Positions 1-12,700 of a stretch of 64,000 nucleotides of DNA are shown here, one piece after another. The stretch spans positions 761,110 through 825,109 of the forward strand of contig CAUYUJ010018560.1 of NCBI GenBank assembly GCA_963575745.1. Reading direction: 5' to 3'. The notes below the pieces were generated by a model. The model saw only the letters and a list, made by a program, of their open reading frames with translations. It made no database searches and was not told the DNA's origin. The translations under genes were made by a program, and so were the position numbers. This DNA is from Prorocentrum cordatum (taxonomy: Eukaryota > Sar > Dinophyceae > Prorocentrales > Prorocentraceae). Position 1 is the stretch's first letter; each line of letters starts with the position of its first letter.

Positions 1-1063
1 GGCGGCAGGCGCAGCCACAGGTGAGCTGACAGCGCGTCTTCGTGCCCTCTGGGAGGGACTGCGGCTGTGCAAATCCTGGGCTGCAATCTGGAACTGTTCG
101 GGGCCACGTCTGTCACGAGGCGAAGCTGCGCGAGAACGAGAAACAGTGACTTGACGACCGGCGAAGGCTGCGCCGTCGCGGGTCTGAGCACGAAACTCGA
201 GGGCGCGGACGTGCTCTCGGACTGGCGTCACGGCACGGGTGACTGGGTTCCGTCCCCCGCCCCAGCGGCGAGATCCTCCAGAGCCTCTCTGCACGGGACT
301 TCCCTGTGGAGGCGAAAGAGCCTCCGAGTGGGCCCCCCCAGCAGGGGCCCGAAAAGTCGGGGTCAGATTTTGAGGAGGTTGAGGAGTCTGGAGCTGAGGA
401 ACTCCAGGAGCCACAGGGTGTCTCGCTCTGACAGCATTTCTGGGCGGATCATTCCGTGGCACGAGGACCTCAGCGCTCTGAAAGAGATGCTGCGCAGCAC
501 CCGAGCTGCGGTCTCCCGCTGCATCCGACACGACGGGCGACGCGACGGGATGAACGACTGACGACGAGGAAGGGGCCTGGAACTGAGGAGTACCAGGAGC
601 GTGTCCTTGTCCAGCGTCAAGACCCTCAGTACCTGGAGAAATGGCCACACGATCAGCTCGCGGGATGCCATGCACGTCCATCAAAACTTCAATCTCCTGC
701 TCCAAGTTGCGCGCCACGGGGTCCGCCACGCCGTCGCGAAGAGGCGCGGGGCCGAGAGGCGCACCGCCCTCCATCGCGACTGAGTGGGGGGCTCAGGAAG
801 CGCGGAAGTTGGAGCGATTGCGTTTTGAACAGAGAAGGCTGATAACCTGTGTGAGGGGGAGGGGGACCGAAGGACCGAACCCACCCCCAAAGTGTCCGTA
901 GGTAGACGTGATGAGGATGATGGAAGTTGTCCTCTTCACCCTCTGTGTACGAGTACCTTGAGCCAAGCCGAAAGGGGCGATGGATATGAGCAAGATAGGA
1001 GGAAAGTAGGGGGATTCACACACAGTGCATTGCGGGCCACCCGTTTATGCCCAGTGAACAGAA
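1..1063. other. No supported gene
   Basis: Several short open frames exist on both strands, but none shows a recognisable motif or a convincing exon. At 957-966 the minus strand carries a 10-base match to the 3' end of the dinoflagellate spliced leader (TTGGCTCAAG). It lies just downstream of the copia remnant and is short enough to be chance. Confidence 0.4.
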
Positions 1064-1606
1064 TCATATATCGAACCACTTTGATCGAGTAAGCGTCGGG
1101 CCCGCTCCCTCCCAAAGTAAAACGCGGCTCCAAGTTAACCCGGTATCCTGGCAGCGCATAACTAGAACGGGGGTTCCTTGTCCTCCCTCGGTATCTTCTC
1201 CCTTCTTACCATTGAAACACATGTAGCCAATTGAGATAACGGGTGCTGCATGCCTCCTGGATTCCACGCTCCGTTTGCGCGCTCTCCTCCTTGCCTTCCC
1301 TCTAACGTAGTGGTGGTGCCAACTTAGATATTGTAGACGAGCTTTGTCATGTAACTCACCGTCGTCCTTGACTGGCTTCATGTCGTGCGTGATCCCGTTG
1401 GGTACTTCAGCCGCATCAACTACAAACACGTCCTCGGCGCCACCCAACACACCGCTCCCATCCTCGCCATCCTGGTCGCCCTCCAAAGTCACGATGACTG
1501 GATTGCGAGCGAGGCTCGCAGATTCAGCCGCGCTCAGCAGAACAGGTCCGCCATGGGAGTTCCCTGCCAGGGACAACCCCGCGCCTCTCCCCACGAACCT
1601 TTTCAC
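1064..1606 (-). pseudogene. Copia-type integrase fragment (degenerate)
   Basis: An open frame of 180 codons resembles the N-terminal part of a copia-type integrase as found in dinoflagellate elements. A conserved-looking stretch around THDMKPVKDDGEL precedes a basic run, then VISIGYMCFN and TPVLVM. In related elements the hydrophobic VISxDY strand carries the first catalytic Asp of the DDE triad. Here that position reads Gly, so the domain would be inactive. The second Asp and the Glu are not found downstream. The protease-like and gag-like remnants lie just upstream in the expected order. The family assignment rests on remembered family patterns, not a search. Confidence 0.5.
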
Positions 1607-2033
1607 CCTTCCTTGCCCCCTCTCTGCTCGTAGCTCTTCCCGGGGCCTGGATGGCAGTTGCCGTTCCTCTCGTGGATCGTCATTGTTTGCCTCTTTGTCT
1701 CGTGCTCAAGGTAACTGCAAGATCGCCCATCCTCGTCTCGACCTAATGCGATACGATTCCCCGCGTCTACCATGCCGCGCGCAAGACCGAGCACCTCTTC
1801 AACGTCGGCGATCTGGGCGCATGCTCATTGTAGATACATATTCGCTTGTTCCTACTGTTACCCATTGCCCACGGTCCCCAATAACCCGCCCATCGGCAGC
1901 GCGGGCGGCGCTTGCCGCTCCAGGAGGCGCCCGCGGGTTGAACGGGACAACTGTTGCATTCAACTTTTCTCCCTGTTGATGCACTCCGTGACTCAGTTTC
2001 CCCAATTGGCGCAATGGTCGCAATTCTCCCCAT
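1603..2033 (-). pseudogene. Retropepsin-like remnant of the same copia-type element
   Basis: Two overlapping minus frames carry pieces like the C-terminal half of a copia-type aspartic protease region: a stretch ending GMVDAGNRIALGRDEDGRS, then YLEHETKRQ and RNGN. This is the usual pattern of a hydrophobic strand, a Gly-Asn-Arg turn and a short basic segment before integrase. The catalytic D-[ST]-G is not visible, and the frame is broken near 1790. Its place between a zinc-knuckle remnant and an integrase remnant supports the call. It could also be unrelated reading-frame noise. Confidence 0.35.
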
Positions 2034-2486
2034 TGGTGCGCTGGCCGCAGCGATCGCTGAAACTATCTGGTACGTGCCTCCTCTGGATCCCTAACTTCAC
2101 CTCCCTGCTTCTCGCCTCGGTTCACTGGTGCTGCGCGCTCCACTCCTGCGCTCCACTGGCTCCGGCGCGATAACGCGGCTGGCAACTCCACCTGGTTCAG
2201 TGGCCCCGCCCATCTCGGCGCTGTAGCATCCAGGTCCCAGTAAGGGCTGCCCTGACATTTGCGGGGGCTTCGCTGCGCCTCGCGCCACCCCCTGACCTGG
2301 GGTGGCCTCGCCGGCGTTCCTGGGGCACCGCGCTGCGACGTGGCCCTTTTCACCGCATTCGTCATAATCCTTCTCACTGATCGGCGCGAATCCCCCATTG
2401 CCTCCCCCCTTCCATCCTGGGGCTGGAATTTCTTGGTAACTTCCTTTAATGTAGCCCCCTGAGTAGCCCTTGACGCCCTGCCCCCC

Positions 2487-3056
2487 TCATTTACATCGCC
2501 CTACGTTCGCTCCTTGGTGACCTTCGGCACCTAGCAGCGCCCGTTTCCATTTTTTTCCCTTTGGCGATTCCTGTCGTGGCGCACTCTTTGGCGATGCGCC
2601 CATATCCTCTGCGCCTGTAATGCATGGGCCCTTTGCCCTCGCCTCTGCCTTTGCTCGCTTCGCTCGCGTCGCGGCCCCCGCTCGCATGAAACGCCGGCTC
2701 CACGGGGAAAGGCTCGGGACTTCCAGGGGCCCCGCGCTGCAAAATATCTGGACGTAGCCTGTCTGGGCGCTGTCGCCCAGTTTCAGGGGGCGGGGCCACG
2801 AGCCCTGGTTGCAATTTTTCGCGACGTTGTCGACGGGGTCGGAGGAAGGCGCCGCGTCGCCTCTGCGTCTCAGATGCGTCGGCGATGCGTCGGCGACGTC
2901 GGCGATGCATCGGCGCCGTCGGCGCGGGGAACATCGGGATCCACGTCGAGCCCCATCGGCGACGTTTCGGCGGCGCGGCACGATCCTCCGACCCCATCTA
3001 TTCCTGCTCGGCCCAGGGCCCAAATCTCGGACGATTCTGCGATCTGGGCGTCGCAT
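2487..3056 (-). pseudogene. Gag-like remnant with a decayed zinc knuckle
   Basis: Near 2585-2640 the minus strand reads GPMHYRRRGYGRIAKECA followed by KGKK. This is close to the C-x2-C-x4-H-x4-C nucleocapsid knuckle of retroelement gag proteins, but two of the metal ligands are changed (Tyr where a Cys and a His are expected). It precedes the protease-like and integrase-like remnants, so 1064-3056 probably represents one decayed copia-type polyprotein read on the minus strand. Upstream of about 2700 the frames become low-complexity (GTCGGCGATGC-type repeats at 2870-2935) and no further gag can be claimed. Confidence 0.4.
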
Positions 3057-6000
3057 TTGTTTCGCACTGCGCGTTTTCGCCCAGCCTCAGGGCCCGGGAG
3101 TTTAAAATGAGGTGGTAGACCCAGACATATACTACGCCTCAGGCGCAGCATCCGACTAACCCTGTTGCATCGCAGCAACGATAGAGCAAGAGATAGGAGA
3201 TGGCCGCGCGAGCGGCAATATGACATCTCAAGGGATAGTCTTCCGCATCGACGTCTGGCGGCGCACCGCAGCGCGGCGCTATCAAATCGGCGCTGAGGCC
3301 CAGACGGCCGCGGACGAACGCTCGCCGACTCTCGCCTTTGCCCTTCCTCCTCCAGAGTCGAAGGGGCGATGGGGGCGAAGCGCGAGTCCGCGCCCGGCCT
3401 TGTTCGGCAAAACAGTGATACTACAAGAGAGAGGCAGCAGCCGGCGGGCTCAAACCTCAGCGGGGTTACCCCGCAGCTCCTTACTCCCCGGGCGGCGCAG
3501 ACGCTCTCGTCTGGCCGGCCCTGCATGGAACGCGCCGCTTCAAATCATGCTTTCAATGCCCCCCTGGCGAGACCGTCTGCGGCCATGTCCCGGGCGTCGC
3601 ACCACTGCGCGCTATGCGCGACACCGCGCTCCATCATCTGCCGTAGCCAACTGACGCGGCCCAGGAGGGTGCACTCGGTCGGCTTCTTCAGGTCTTTGCT
3701 CGACAAGGACTTGAAGACATATTACGCATCCGCAATCAAAGTGACCTTACTTCTGAGGCCGCCCATCTCAATAAGATCCTTCACCTGAGTGGGCGCGAGC
3801 GGCCCTGAGTGGAGTTCGCGCAGCGTAACGATCGCGAAATAGCAGTCTTCCACGTCGCGGGCTGCTGCTAGCGCCCCAGCCGGATACCTAGAGCGAAGAT
3901 GCAAGCGGTGAGACTTGCAGTGAGCGTTGACAAGATGGACGACAGGCTTGCCAGCATGCGTGCGACCACGCCTTAGCAGGTTTGCCCCGAATACTATAAC
4001 TTATGACCTCATCATCGGCATCGCCGTTTAAGCGACGATAACCGGAGTCGCTGCGCAAGTCTACCTCGCCCGTTGGTATCATCGTTGTATAAACGATCTT
4101 CTTTGGGCAGGCCTGCAGCTTCCTGGAAATCGCGTCGGGTCGCCGCATTTGCATATTGGTCGGTTCCTCCACACGCTGCAATGATACAACGCACACCATG
4201 AACCATACTTGCGTGATGAGGGCGTAAAGTGATAACCAGATAAGCCACCCCCAGTCCTGGCCCCGCTGGGTGCCCCCCCCCCCCCCTGGACGGCGAGGCC
4301 GCGACGCAAAGCAACCGGGCGCCCCGCGCAGCTCCCGCGTCGCATGGGCGGAAGGAGCGATCTCCTACGAACGCTCGATGGAGACACGGGAGCGACAAGG
4401 GGCATGATAACACAGATAGTGAAGGAGCTGAGTGCAGAGCAATAGCCGCTGCTACAGGCGAGCGCGGGAGAGATGATGCGAGGGAGTATGTGTATAAGGC
4501 AAGGAGGGGTCGAGGCGCGGAGGATTATCGGAAAAATGCACGCGCGTAAAAGAACCCCCCCCAAAAAAAAAAAAAAACAATCGGGGAGGGGAAGGGGGCG
4601 AGGAGGGCGAGAGGACGAAAGAGGGACGAGAGGGCGAGGGATGGATGCGTGGACGCGTCGGGGGCGGCGGAGAGGAAACCACGAGGAGGGGCATGCGAGG
4701 GGGGCGGGGCGAGCGAGGAGGGCGAGGGGGCGAATGACGGGAGGGGGCGCGCGCGGGGCGAGGGGGGGAGGCGAAGAAGAGGGCGAATGGGAACGGCGGG
4801 GGGGGGGGGGGGGGGGAGTAAGAGGGCGAGGGGGGCGACAAGGGAGGGGCTCTGAGGACGGTCGCTGCCCAGCAGGCCGCGCGTCTCGGGCCTAGTCCGA
4901 CGGCATTTTCGAACCGCACCCCGCGTATCGAAACGACCAAGAGCAGCACGAGCCAACGCCCACACCAGTTTTTCAAGCAGCGCCCAGCGGCAGCGACCCG
5001 CCGCGAGCGGCAAACGGCCCGACAGCACACGCACACGATGCGAGACCAGCATCGGCCTCACCACGGACGAGCCCCCGAGGCTTTACTGGCTGCTTGTGCG
5101 TTTACTGACGCCGCGCGCCTGCCCTGACCTGCTGCCGAGCCATGCTACAGCTGCCAAGCCCGACTCCTGCGTAGACGACCTTACTGCGTTACTGGCGCTA
5201 CACATAGCATAGCCACGCCTAAAACGGTAATCTCTTAGGGGGTACTGCTAAGTATGAAGGCGAAGCCCCAAGACAGCCCCCCGGCACCCTCGGCGCGACG
5301 CCCATCGAAGGCAAAACGCACCCGCCTGCAAAGCCTGACTGGAGAACGTGACAAGGGGCGACGGGCATCTCCTCGGCGGGCGGAAGGGCGCCATCCAACG
5401 TCCAGAATCACCATGCCAACAATCAGGCATGCACTGACTCTGCTGGCCGCGCGACCCCAATAAAGAAGACGGGGGGGGGGGGGGGCGCTCCTAAGGAGGG
5501 GGGAGGGGAACTAGCGGCAAGACGTCGCGGGCGGAACGATCGCCCATGTTGGTGCTCCGAGCTGGGCGCAAGATGCACCACAAAGCATGCACGTGCAAAC
5601 TGCCGCGCAGGGAGGCTGCGCCCTCCAGGCGGCACGGCGGCCGCGGACGCCCGCAGCCGACGGCGGAGATCCTCAGCGCGAAGCCTTCGTCGAGCGGGCG
5701 CTCGAGCCACCGATGTCCTCGGGCCCAGCAAGCAAGCCGCCCGCCCCCGCCCTCGCCGCCCCACCACCCTATCCTGCTACCGCCTCTTCATGCCCCCCTC
5801 CCCCTGCCCCCTGCCTCACCCTTCTCATCCTCCTTCCGACTCCGACGAGGCGGGGCCAAGGAGGGGGGGGGGGGGGGGGGTGCGAAGGGGGTCGGGAGAG
5901 GAGGGCAAGAAGGAGGAACCAAACCACCTACGGACCGAGCTCGGAAGAGCCCCCAGCGGGGGCATCGTATTTCTCGCACCCTCCTCCTCCTCCTCATCCT

Positions 6001-6095
6001 CCTCTTCCTCCTCATCGTCGTCACCGTTACCACCTACACCGTCCTCATCGTCGTCCGCCCCTCCCCCTTCGCACCGTATTCGGCCATCCTCCGCG
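3057..6095. other. Gene-free stretch with homopolymers and simple repeats
   Basis: No protein-like frame with motif or exon structure is visible. The stretch holds C runs near 4268, an A run at 4563-4577, purine-rich GAGGGCGAG repeats at 4585-4860, a G run at 4799-4817, another at 5470-5486, C/T-rich tracts at 5750-5830 and 5980-6060, and a G run near 5864-5880. Long open frames here (for example 4452-5036 minus) are products of this skewed composition. Confidence 0.5.
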
Positions 6096-6773
6096 TCATC
6101 CGCGCCATCGCTTCACGTACTGCCCCCGCATTCCTCCTGCTCCCCCGCCGCCCTCTCCCCGCGCGCATTTTGAGCCCGCGCCCTTCTCGTTCGACTTCCT
6201 CACCTTCAGCGGGCGCGCGGGGCCCTCGCCCTGGATCGCCTTCAGCCTGATCGCGACCTCGTTCTTGATCTCCTGATCGACGGCGTCGAAGACCCAGTTC
6301 TTCGACATGCTCAGGAGGCTGTCGATGGCGGCCCCGGGCACCTTCACAGTGCGCTTGTTCTTCTCAACGGGCACGTCTTCCTTGAAGACCACCTGGACGT
6401 CGCACAAGACAGAGGCGATGTCGAACACGCGCTGCGTGGCGCTGATCTGGTTGAGGCTCTTCACGACGCTCAACTCCCACTCTCCACTGTCACCGACCTT
6501 GTGCATGACGTTGCCATCCCCGCATGGCCAGAACACAACTATGCTGCGGTTGATGCACCACCCGCCAAAGTGGAAGTGCGTGGTTGGGCAGCAGGGCCCG
6601 AGGCCGTGGCCGCCGAACAGCATGCCGAAGATCCAAGACTTGAGCTGCTCATAGTCGGGGCGCTGCGTGATCCCGACGCAGTGCAACCCTCCGTCGGCGC
6701 CCCCGTGGCTCCAGCCTGGCCCGCGTACAACTGCACAGCCGTAGTCGAAGCTCGTGCAGAGGCGCAGGTTGGA
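6096..6773 (-). CDS. Unknown gene, exon 20 (last)
   Basis: The acceptor is cgccgag|TCC in phase 0. The frame encodes LCTSFDYGCAVVRGPGWSHG, SWIFGMLFGGHGLGPCCP, GEWELSVVKSLNQISATQRV and NWVFDAVDQEIKNEVAIRLK. A basic, Gly-rich tail follows to a TGA at 6096. A GC donor near 6230 (CAGG|GCGAGG) could end the exon earlier and skip the low-complexity tail. The Cys/His/Gly-rich start is distinctive but matches nothing I know. Confidence 0.5.
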   Translation of the reverse strand, partial: SNLRLCTSFDYGCAVVRGPGWSHGGADGGLHCVGITQRPDYEQLKSWIFGMLFGGHGLGPCCPTTHFHFGGWCINRSIVVFWPCGDGNVMHKVGDSGEWELSVVKSLNQISATQRVFDIASVLCDVQVVFKEDVPVEKNKRTVKVPGAAIDSLLSMSKNWVFDAVDQEIKNEVAIRLKAIQGEGPARPLKVRKSNEKGAGSKCARGEGGGGAGGMRGQYVKRWRG

Positions 6774-9700
6774 CTCGGCGAAAGCCGAAGCCTCGGCGGC
6801 GCGGCGGGTCACTCCCCCTCCCTTCCCCCCTCCGACCCCATCCTGCCCCCTACCCTCCGATCTTGCCCCCTACTCCATCCGTCCGATCCTCGGCGCTCCT
6901 CTGTCAGCTCGACCCTACCTGCCCATGCCCCCTGCCTCTCTGACCCGAGCAAGCGACGCGCCCTCCCACCCCCCCGCCGACGAGGCAGCGCCTCGATCAG
7001 GGGGGCGGGGTCAGGGGGATATGCGAAGCAAGGCCCGCCCATGCATTAAGCCCCTGCACGCGTCCTCCAAGGTCCTCGGAGTGTCAGCCGCCATAGGCGG
7101 GACCGCCATGGCTGACCTGCACGTTGAGCCCGTCAAGCGCGCGTAACTCCCGACACTGCTTGAGACCACCAGGCTGCGGAACAGTGCCCGTCGACGCGCA
7201 GCCGACTGCCGCCCCCTCAAGGTTTATATTTCGACCAGCCCCGATCTGCACCTCCCCCGCCACACCTCAGCCACTCGATTGTCGAGTACCTCCCCACCTC
7301 CCCTCCCAGATTCGTTTTATGTGGTTTTCCCCGAACACGCTGGAGAGGCTGGCTGCACGCAATATCCCCTGGCGAGCGGCCGCGAGCAACGAGTTGGCCG
7401 AAAATGCCCCCCTCGCCCAGCAAGCGCGCGGGCCAGATGCCCTCGTCGCCTGCGTCGGGAGGCGCGGCCCTTTCCTGAAAGCAGGCGCCCGGCCCGACAT
7501 GGGCAAGTTTGTTTTATTGGTGTGGCTTCGCCTCTATTGTTTATCCACCCTCCCACGCACCACCTCGAACTTCGACATCGGGCCTACTTGAAAAGGCCCT
7601 CCACGGGGCAGTGGGGCAACGGCAGCGCGTGGTGCTCGAGCCAGATGGTCCACGACCTCTTCAGCGCCATCTTGAACGCGTCGGAGCTGCTCCCGTAGGC
7701 CGCGCAGCTCGACGAGTTGTGCTTGCCAAGAGTGTTGGTGCACCAGGAGCCCGCCGAGTTGTTCCTCCAAATGTAAGCGCCTGGGGGCAGGTAGGTCTTC
7801 GCGGCGCTCTGGTCCAGGTCGTCGCCTGGCTCAGGAGGGCGCTTGGGCGCCCCGCTGTCCTTCGCGTGGGTTTTCAGCGGGTGCGCCGCGCACTTAATGG
7901 AAGCGGGGATATTGCTGATGTTCTTCGCCTCCACTGGCGGGGGTCGGGACGGTTCGGGCCACGACGCGGCCGAAAGCCCAGGGCAGCGGGGGCCCCGCGG
8001 AAAGCCAAGCGACGACACGAGAACCAGATGCCGATCAACGAGCGCACATACACTGGACAGAAAACCCAAGTCCCACGAGCCATCTTGGGTGCAAGTGGTC
8101 TAGAACGGCTCCTCCTCAACCCACATTCTTCCCCCTCGGGGAGGGGCTTACCGCTACAACTACCCCCGCCCCCTGGACATGGACGGAAGGAAAGGGGCGG
8201 CGGGCGCTCGGACCGTCCAAGATGCCCCAAAACGGCTCCAAGTAGCCGATGAGATCCCCAATGAGGCACCGAATACGCCAACGCAATTCCAACATGTGAA
8301 CATGCAATGCGCCGGTGATTTCTCGCTGGTTCACTTCCGATTGCCAGCCGCCACGGCCTATAGAGTGCCCCCCGATTGCACAATGGAACCTCAAGAGAAG
8401 CCCAGGAGAGCCCGAAGACGGCCCCAATACCACCCAAGAGCGCTCCAAGAGCGCCCCGCGAGCGCCCTGGGAAGCGATTTGCTGCGCCCCCAAATGGCAA
8501 AGCAAAGTGGATATCTGATATTGCGTGGTCGATGTCATCTGAGACCCCCCCCCCCCCAAAGAAGCGCCCAGGAGGGCCCAAGAGGCGCCGAGGAGGCCCC
8601 GAGAGGCACCAAGAGTGCCCCGAGATGGCCCCGACATTGCCCCCAAGATGCCCCGCCCCAGGAGGGCCCCAAGCGGTCCCAAGACCCCACCCCCCCGCGA
8701 GGCACCCAAGATGCCCGAGAGCCCCCCCCACAAGGACAGCTAAGAGACCACCAAGGCGGCCCAAATAAGCTTCAAAATAACGCCCAAAGAGATACCCCAC
8801 GAGACTCCGAGTGGCGCTCAAGAGGCCTCTGGCCCATTTGCTCGCCCTCCTCCTCATTCCTCATCCTCCTTTTCCTCCTTGTCATTATCCTCATCCTCAT
8901 CTTACGCACCATCCTCCCCCATCCCTCCCTCACTCCCCCATCCACCAGTCCTCCTCATTCTCCTTCTCATTCAAACGATTCGGCTGCCCCCCTCATTGCT
9001 CCTACACTTCCCTGACCACGGCGGGGATGAGGTAAGCATCAAGAAGTTCAAGAGCCCTTGCATGCGGCGTTCGGCGGCGAGCCGCCCCATGCGCCCGCGG
9101 GGTTCGAATCGCGCCCGCGGGCATGGTGGTGGTGGTGGTGGGGGGGGGGGGGTAGTAGAAGCCGTCAACTCGCATCCTCCCCCGCCGCCCTCCTCCTGCT
9201 ACCCTACAGCCTACCCTCACGACCCTCTCCAACATCAGATTTCCTCCACCTCCACCTCCCAAAGCATCCGCCTGAACCTCCTGAAAACCTCAACCTCAAC
9301 CCCCTGCCCACCTCCACCTGGAGTTCCACTGCCCGCATCTCCTAACCTCCTCCATCGTCATGCCCCCTCTCCTGCACCCGCCCTCCCTCCGAACCTCCCC
9401 CACCTCAAGATGCGAACCCCATTTACTCGGCATGGGATGGGAGGTGTGCGCGGGGTGGGCGGAATGGAAGGGGCATCGCCGCCAGCGCGGGGGGGGCCGA
9501 AGGCGGCTGGGAGCTCGCGACAGGCGAGCGCACCCCATGAGTGCCCTCCCCCGTCTCCCCACATTGCGGCCCGGAGGGGGGGGGGGGTGTTACCATGACC
9601 CTGGCCCCAAATAAGGCCATCACCTTGTACTTGACCATCTCCCCCACGAAGCACTTCTTCGTCGACGACCGCGTCGCCCTGCAAACCTTCGCCTCCGCGA

Positions 9701-12700
9701 TGACCTCCTTGGCGGCCTCGGGATCGAAGGCGTCCGAGACCCACTCAAGGGAGAGAAGGTCGTCCAAGTTGTCCTCGTCGTAGCTGATCAAGCGCTTCTG
9801 GAGCACCGCGCACGCGTCCTCGGGCTTACAATCTGGGATGCACTTCTTGCACAGCGCCGCCAGGATCGAGCGCATCGAAGTGCCCTCGTAGGGGTAGTCC
9901 TTCATGTCGCAGATGTCTTTCAACAGGCCCACTGGGAGGTCCCAGAACGCCTCGCGGCACGCCACCTCCATCAGCGGGCGCGGCTCACCACTCCACGTCG
10001 CAACGATGGTGCACGGCTCGTACTGGTCCGAAGCCTGCGCAAGAGGCGGTGCGAATCCCCGCCCGCCGACGCGACATCCTCCACACGCCCCGCCGCATCC
10101 CAGATGCGTCGTCTATCCCATAACCCCGCCCACTCCCCTCCTACCCTCGCCCTCCCACCGCCCGACTCCGACCTCCACGACGCCCGCCGCAGGATACCCC
10201 GCGACGTGCCCCTCAAACTCCGCCCCCACGAGCTCCCAAAACCCGCCGCTCCACCCGCGCCCCCCTCCACCGTTTCGGGGCTGGATACAAATCAAAGGGC
10301 GCGCGCGCCAGGCGGGTGGGAGGGGAGGGGGTTGTAGTTGGGCTACTGAGGCGCCTTGAGGTCGATCTCGCGCTTGCAGTCCAAGTTGGCGGCCCCAGCA
10401 TCCTGCCCCGTCTCGCGCAGCACGGCCTGGTACATGGGGCCGTGGTACCCGAGGGGCACGGCCTCCCACTCCGCGTCGTCGAGAACGGCGCTGTACGTAT
10501 AGACGCCCGCATTGCCCACCTTCACCGTTTGAGTGCCCACGATCTCCACGGGCCATAAGATGGCCAGCTCGCCCGCTACACTCCCGATCCCGAGGTTCCA
10601 CGCCAGGGAGCCGACCTTGCGCAGGAGCACCTTCTTCTGGACCAGCCTGGCCAAGTAGCGATAATGAAGCCTGTTCATGGCGTTCGCGGCCGACGCCTGC
10701 CTCAAGACCTCCACGTTCGCGAACGCCTGGCAGCGTCCGACCGCGCCTGGCGAGTACCACGTCGGCTCGCTGAACGCGGCGCACTCGTGGAGCTTCAGGG
10801 GCAGCAGCTCGGGCGGCCGGTGCTTCCGCAAGAGCTGCGGCTTGAAGGCGCGCGGTTCAAATGCAGAGTTCCTCGGCGCGCCGGCGTGGTCCACAGTGAC
10901 CTCCTTATAGTCGTGGCACGCCGAGATGACCTTCGAGTCCACTGTGATGGCCATCGCCGTCTGGGCACAGCACAATGTGTTTTTGTTCTGATCTACGCGC
11001 CCCTTTATCTTGTCGAAGGCGTCCTCAACGATCTGCGAGCAAATGAAGCGCTTCATCCGCTTCTCAGCGAACTCGAGGAACCTGGCAGTGGAGGGGTCGG
11101 GCTGCCCAACAAGCCGATCCCCCATGCGCCGAACCCCGAACAAAGAAAACAGCCTGGCGGATGACCCATCCATATGCAGTGGTGGGTAACGCAGGTGTGA
11201 AAACCATCACCGGTGGAGCCCCGTATGGGGCCACGAAACGTGTGAGGGGCGTGCCGAAGTGGGTTGGCGGGTGGGGGAGGGTGGTGGGCGCATGTGGGCG
11301 GTGGCGATTCAGCCTTCGGTGGAGCTCCCTATGGGGCCACAAACCGTGGGAGGGGTGTGCCGAAGTGTGGGTGGGGGGGGGGGGGGGCGGACGGTGGCAC
11401 AGGGGCCTTCGGTGGAGCTTCCTATGAGGCCACGAGACGCGTGAGGGGCGCGCCGAAGTGATGAGGGTGATGATGACGACGACGACGATGATGATGACGG
11501 CGGTGACGACGATGATTGTGATGATGATCATGGCGATGGTGATGACGACGACGATGGTAATGATGACAATGGTGACGATGGCGATGCACGATGCAGATGA
11601 TGATGGGGGGGATGGAGGAGGGGGGGAGGAATGAGGAGGAGGAGGGAGACGCGGGGCGCTGTCTCTTCAAAACGAAGGCCTAAAACCCACGGGACGGGCG
11701 GGAAAAAGCAACGGGCGCGCGGGCAAGGGCGACGAGTGCAGGGCGAGCGGACGAAGCGGGCCTCGGCAAAACGGGAGGGTGATGGGGGGAAGCCGAGGGG
11801 CAAATGAGGAAGGCAAGTGCAGGGAGGGCGAGGGAAGACGAGACATGGGGAGGGGCAGGGGCGGGGCAGCACCGATCCTGGCACGCGACCAGGGGCAGTA
11901 GGGGGGGGGGGGGGGGCGCCACGTCCACCCCGCCCCCCCCCCCCCACACCTATCGGCACATTCGCGCGCAAGCCGCCACCCCCGGAGCCAAGATACCAAA
12001 TACCCTCTCGCTCACCACCGCCCCTCCCCCACGCTGCTCGTCGCCCCTCGCGCGCCCACGGCAACGCTTGGCGCCGAAAGCGTTATGTCAACCGCTATGC
12101 GCCTGGGCGTGATCTGCCAGGCGTCCCGCGCGAGGCAGAACTGCAGCTGCTTCACGCTCGTCCGGTGGAAGAGGGAGCGATTGATCATGGCACGGCTGCC
12201 AGGGAACGCGCACTTGGCCAGCTTCTCGAAGTTGGCGAGGTCGCCGCGGAATTCTGACAGGAAGAGGTCCTGCGTGGGCTCAGCCAAGGCCAAGACGAGG
12301 CGCCAGGGATATCCATGACTGAGCGGAAGGTTCCTGCGCGCGCTCTCCCCCACGCTGGCGAACACCAAGTTGACCAAATCCTCGGCGAAGGCATCTGATG
12401 CTGCAAGCCTGGGGTGCGCCAAGTGCATATTATTCCCGCCGCCCCAAGCCGACTCTATCCCCATGTCCCCGTAGAACTTGCGGGCCACGAGGACCGTCAT
12501 GCTCAGCTGGGAGGTCTTGAACAGGCCGCCGCCCATCTGCTCCTGCTCAAACGGAATGACGTTGTCCACGGAGCGCAACTCCTTGCTCTGCCTGCGGGTC
12601 GTCGGAAGGGGGGGGGGGGAGGCGAGGGGCGCCCTCGTCGTCGCCTACATCTACATCTACCCACCCCATCCTCCCTCCCTCCTCCGCCCCTGCCCCCCCC

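Noticed and set aside
957-966. TTGGCTCAAG on the minus strand as a spliced-leader relict
   Set aside because: Only ten bases match and it lies downstream, not upstream, of the copia remnant.
4452-5064. Overlapping 180-194-codon minus frames and matching plus frames
   Set aside because: Purine-strand bias and homopolymers explain them; all frames look equally low-complexity.
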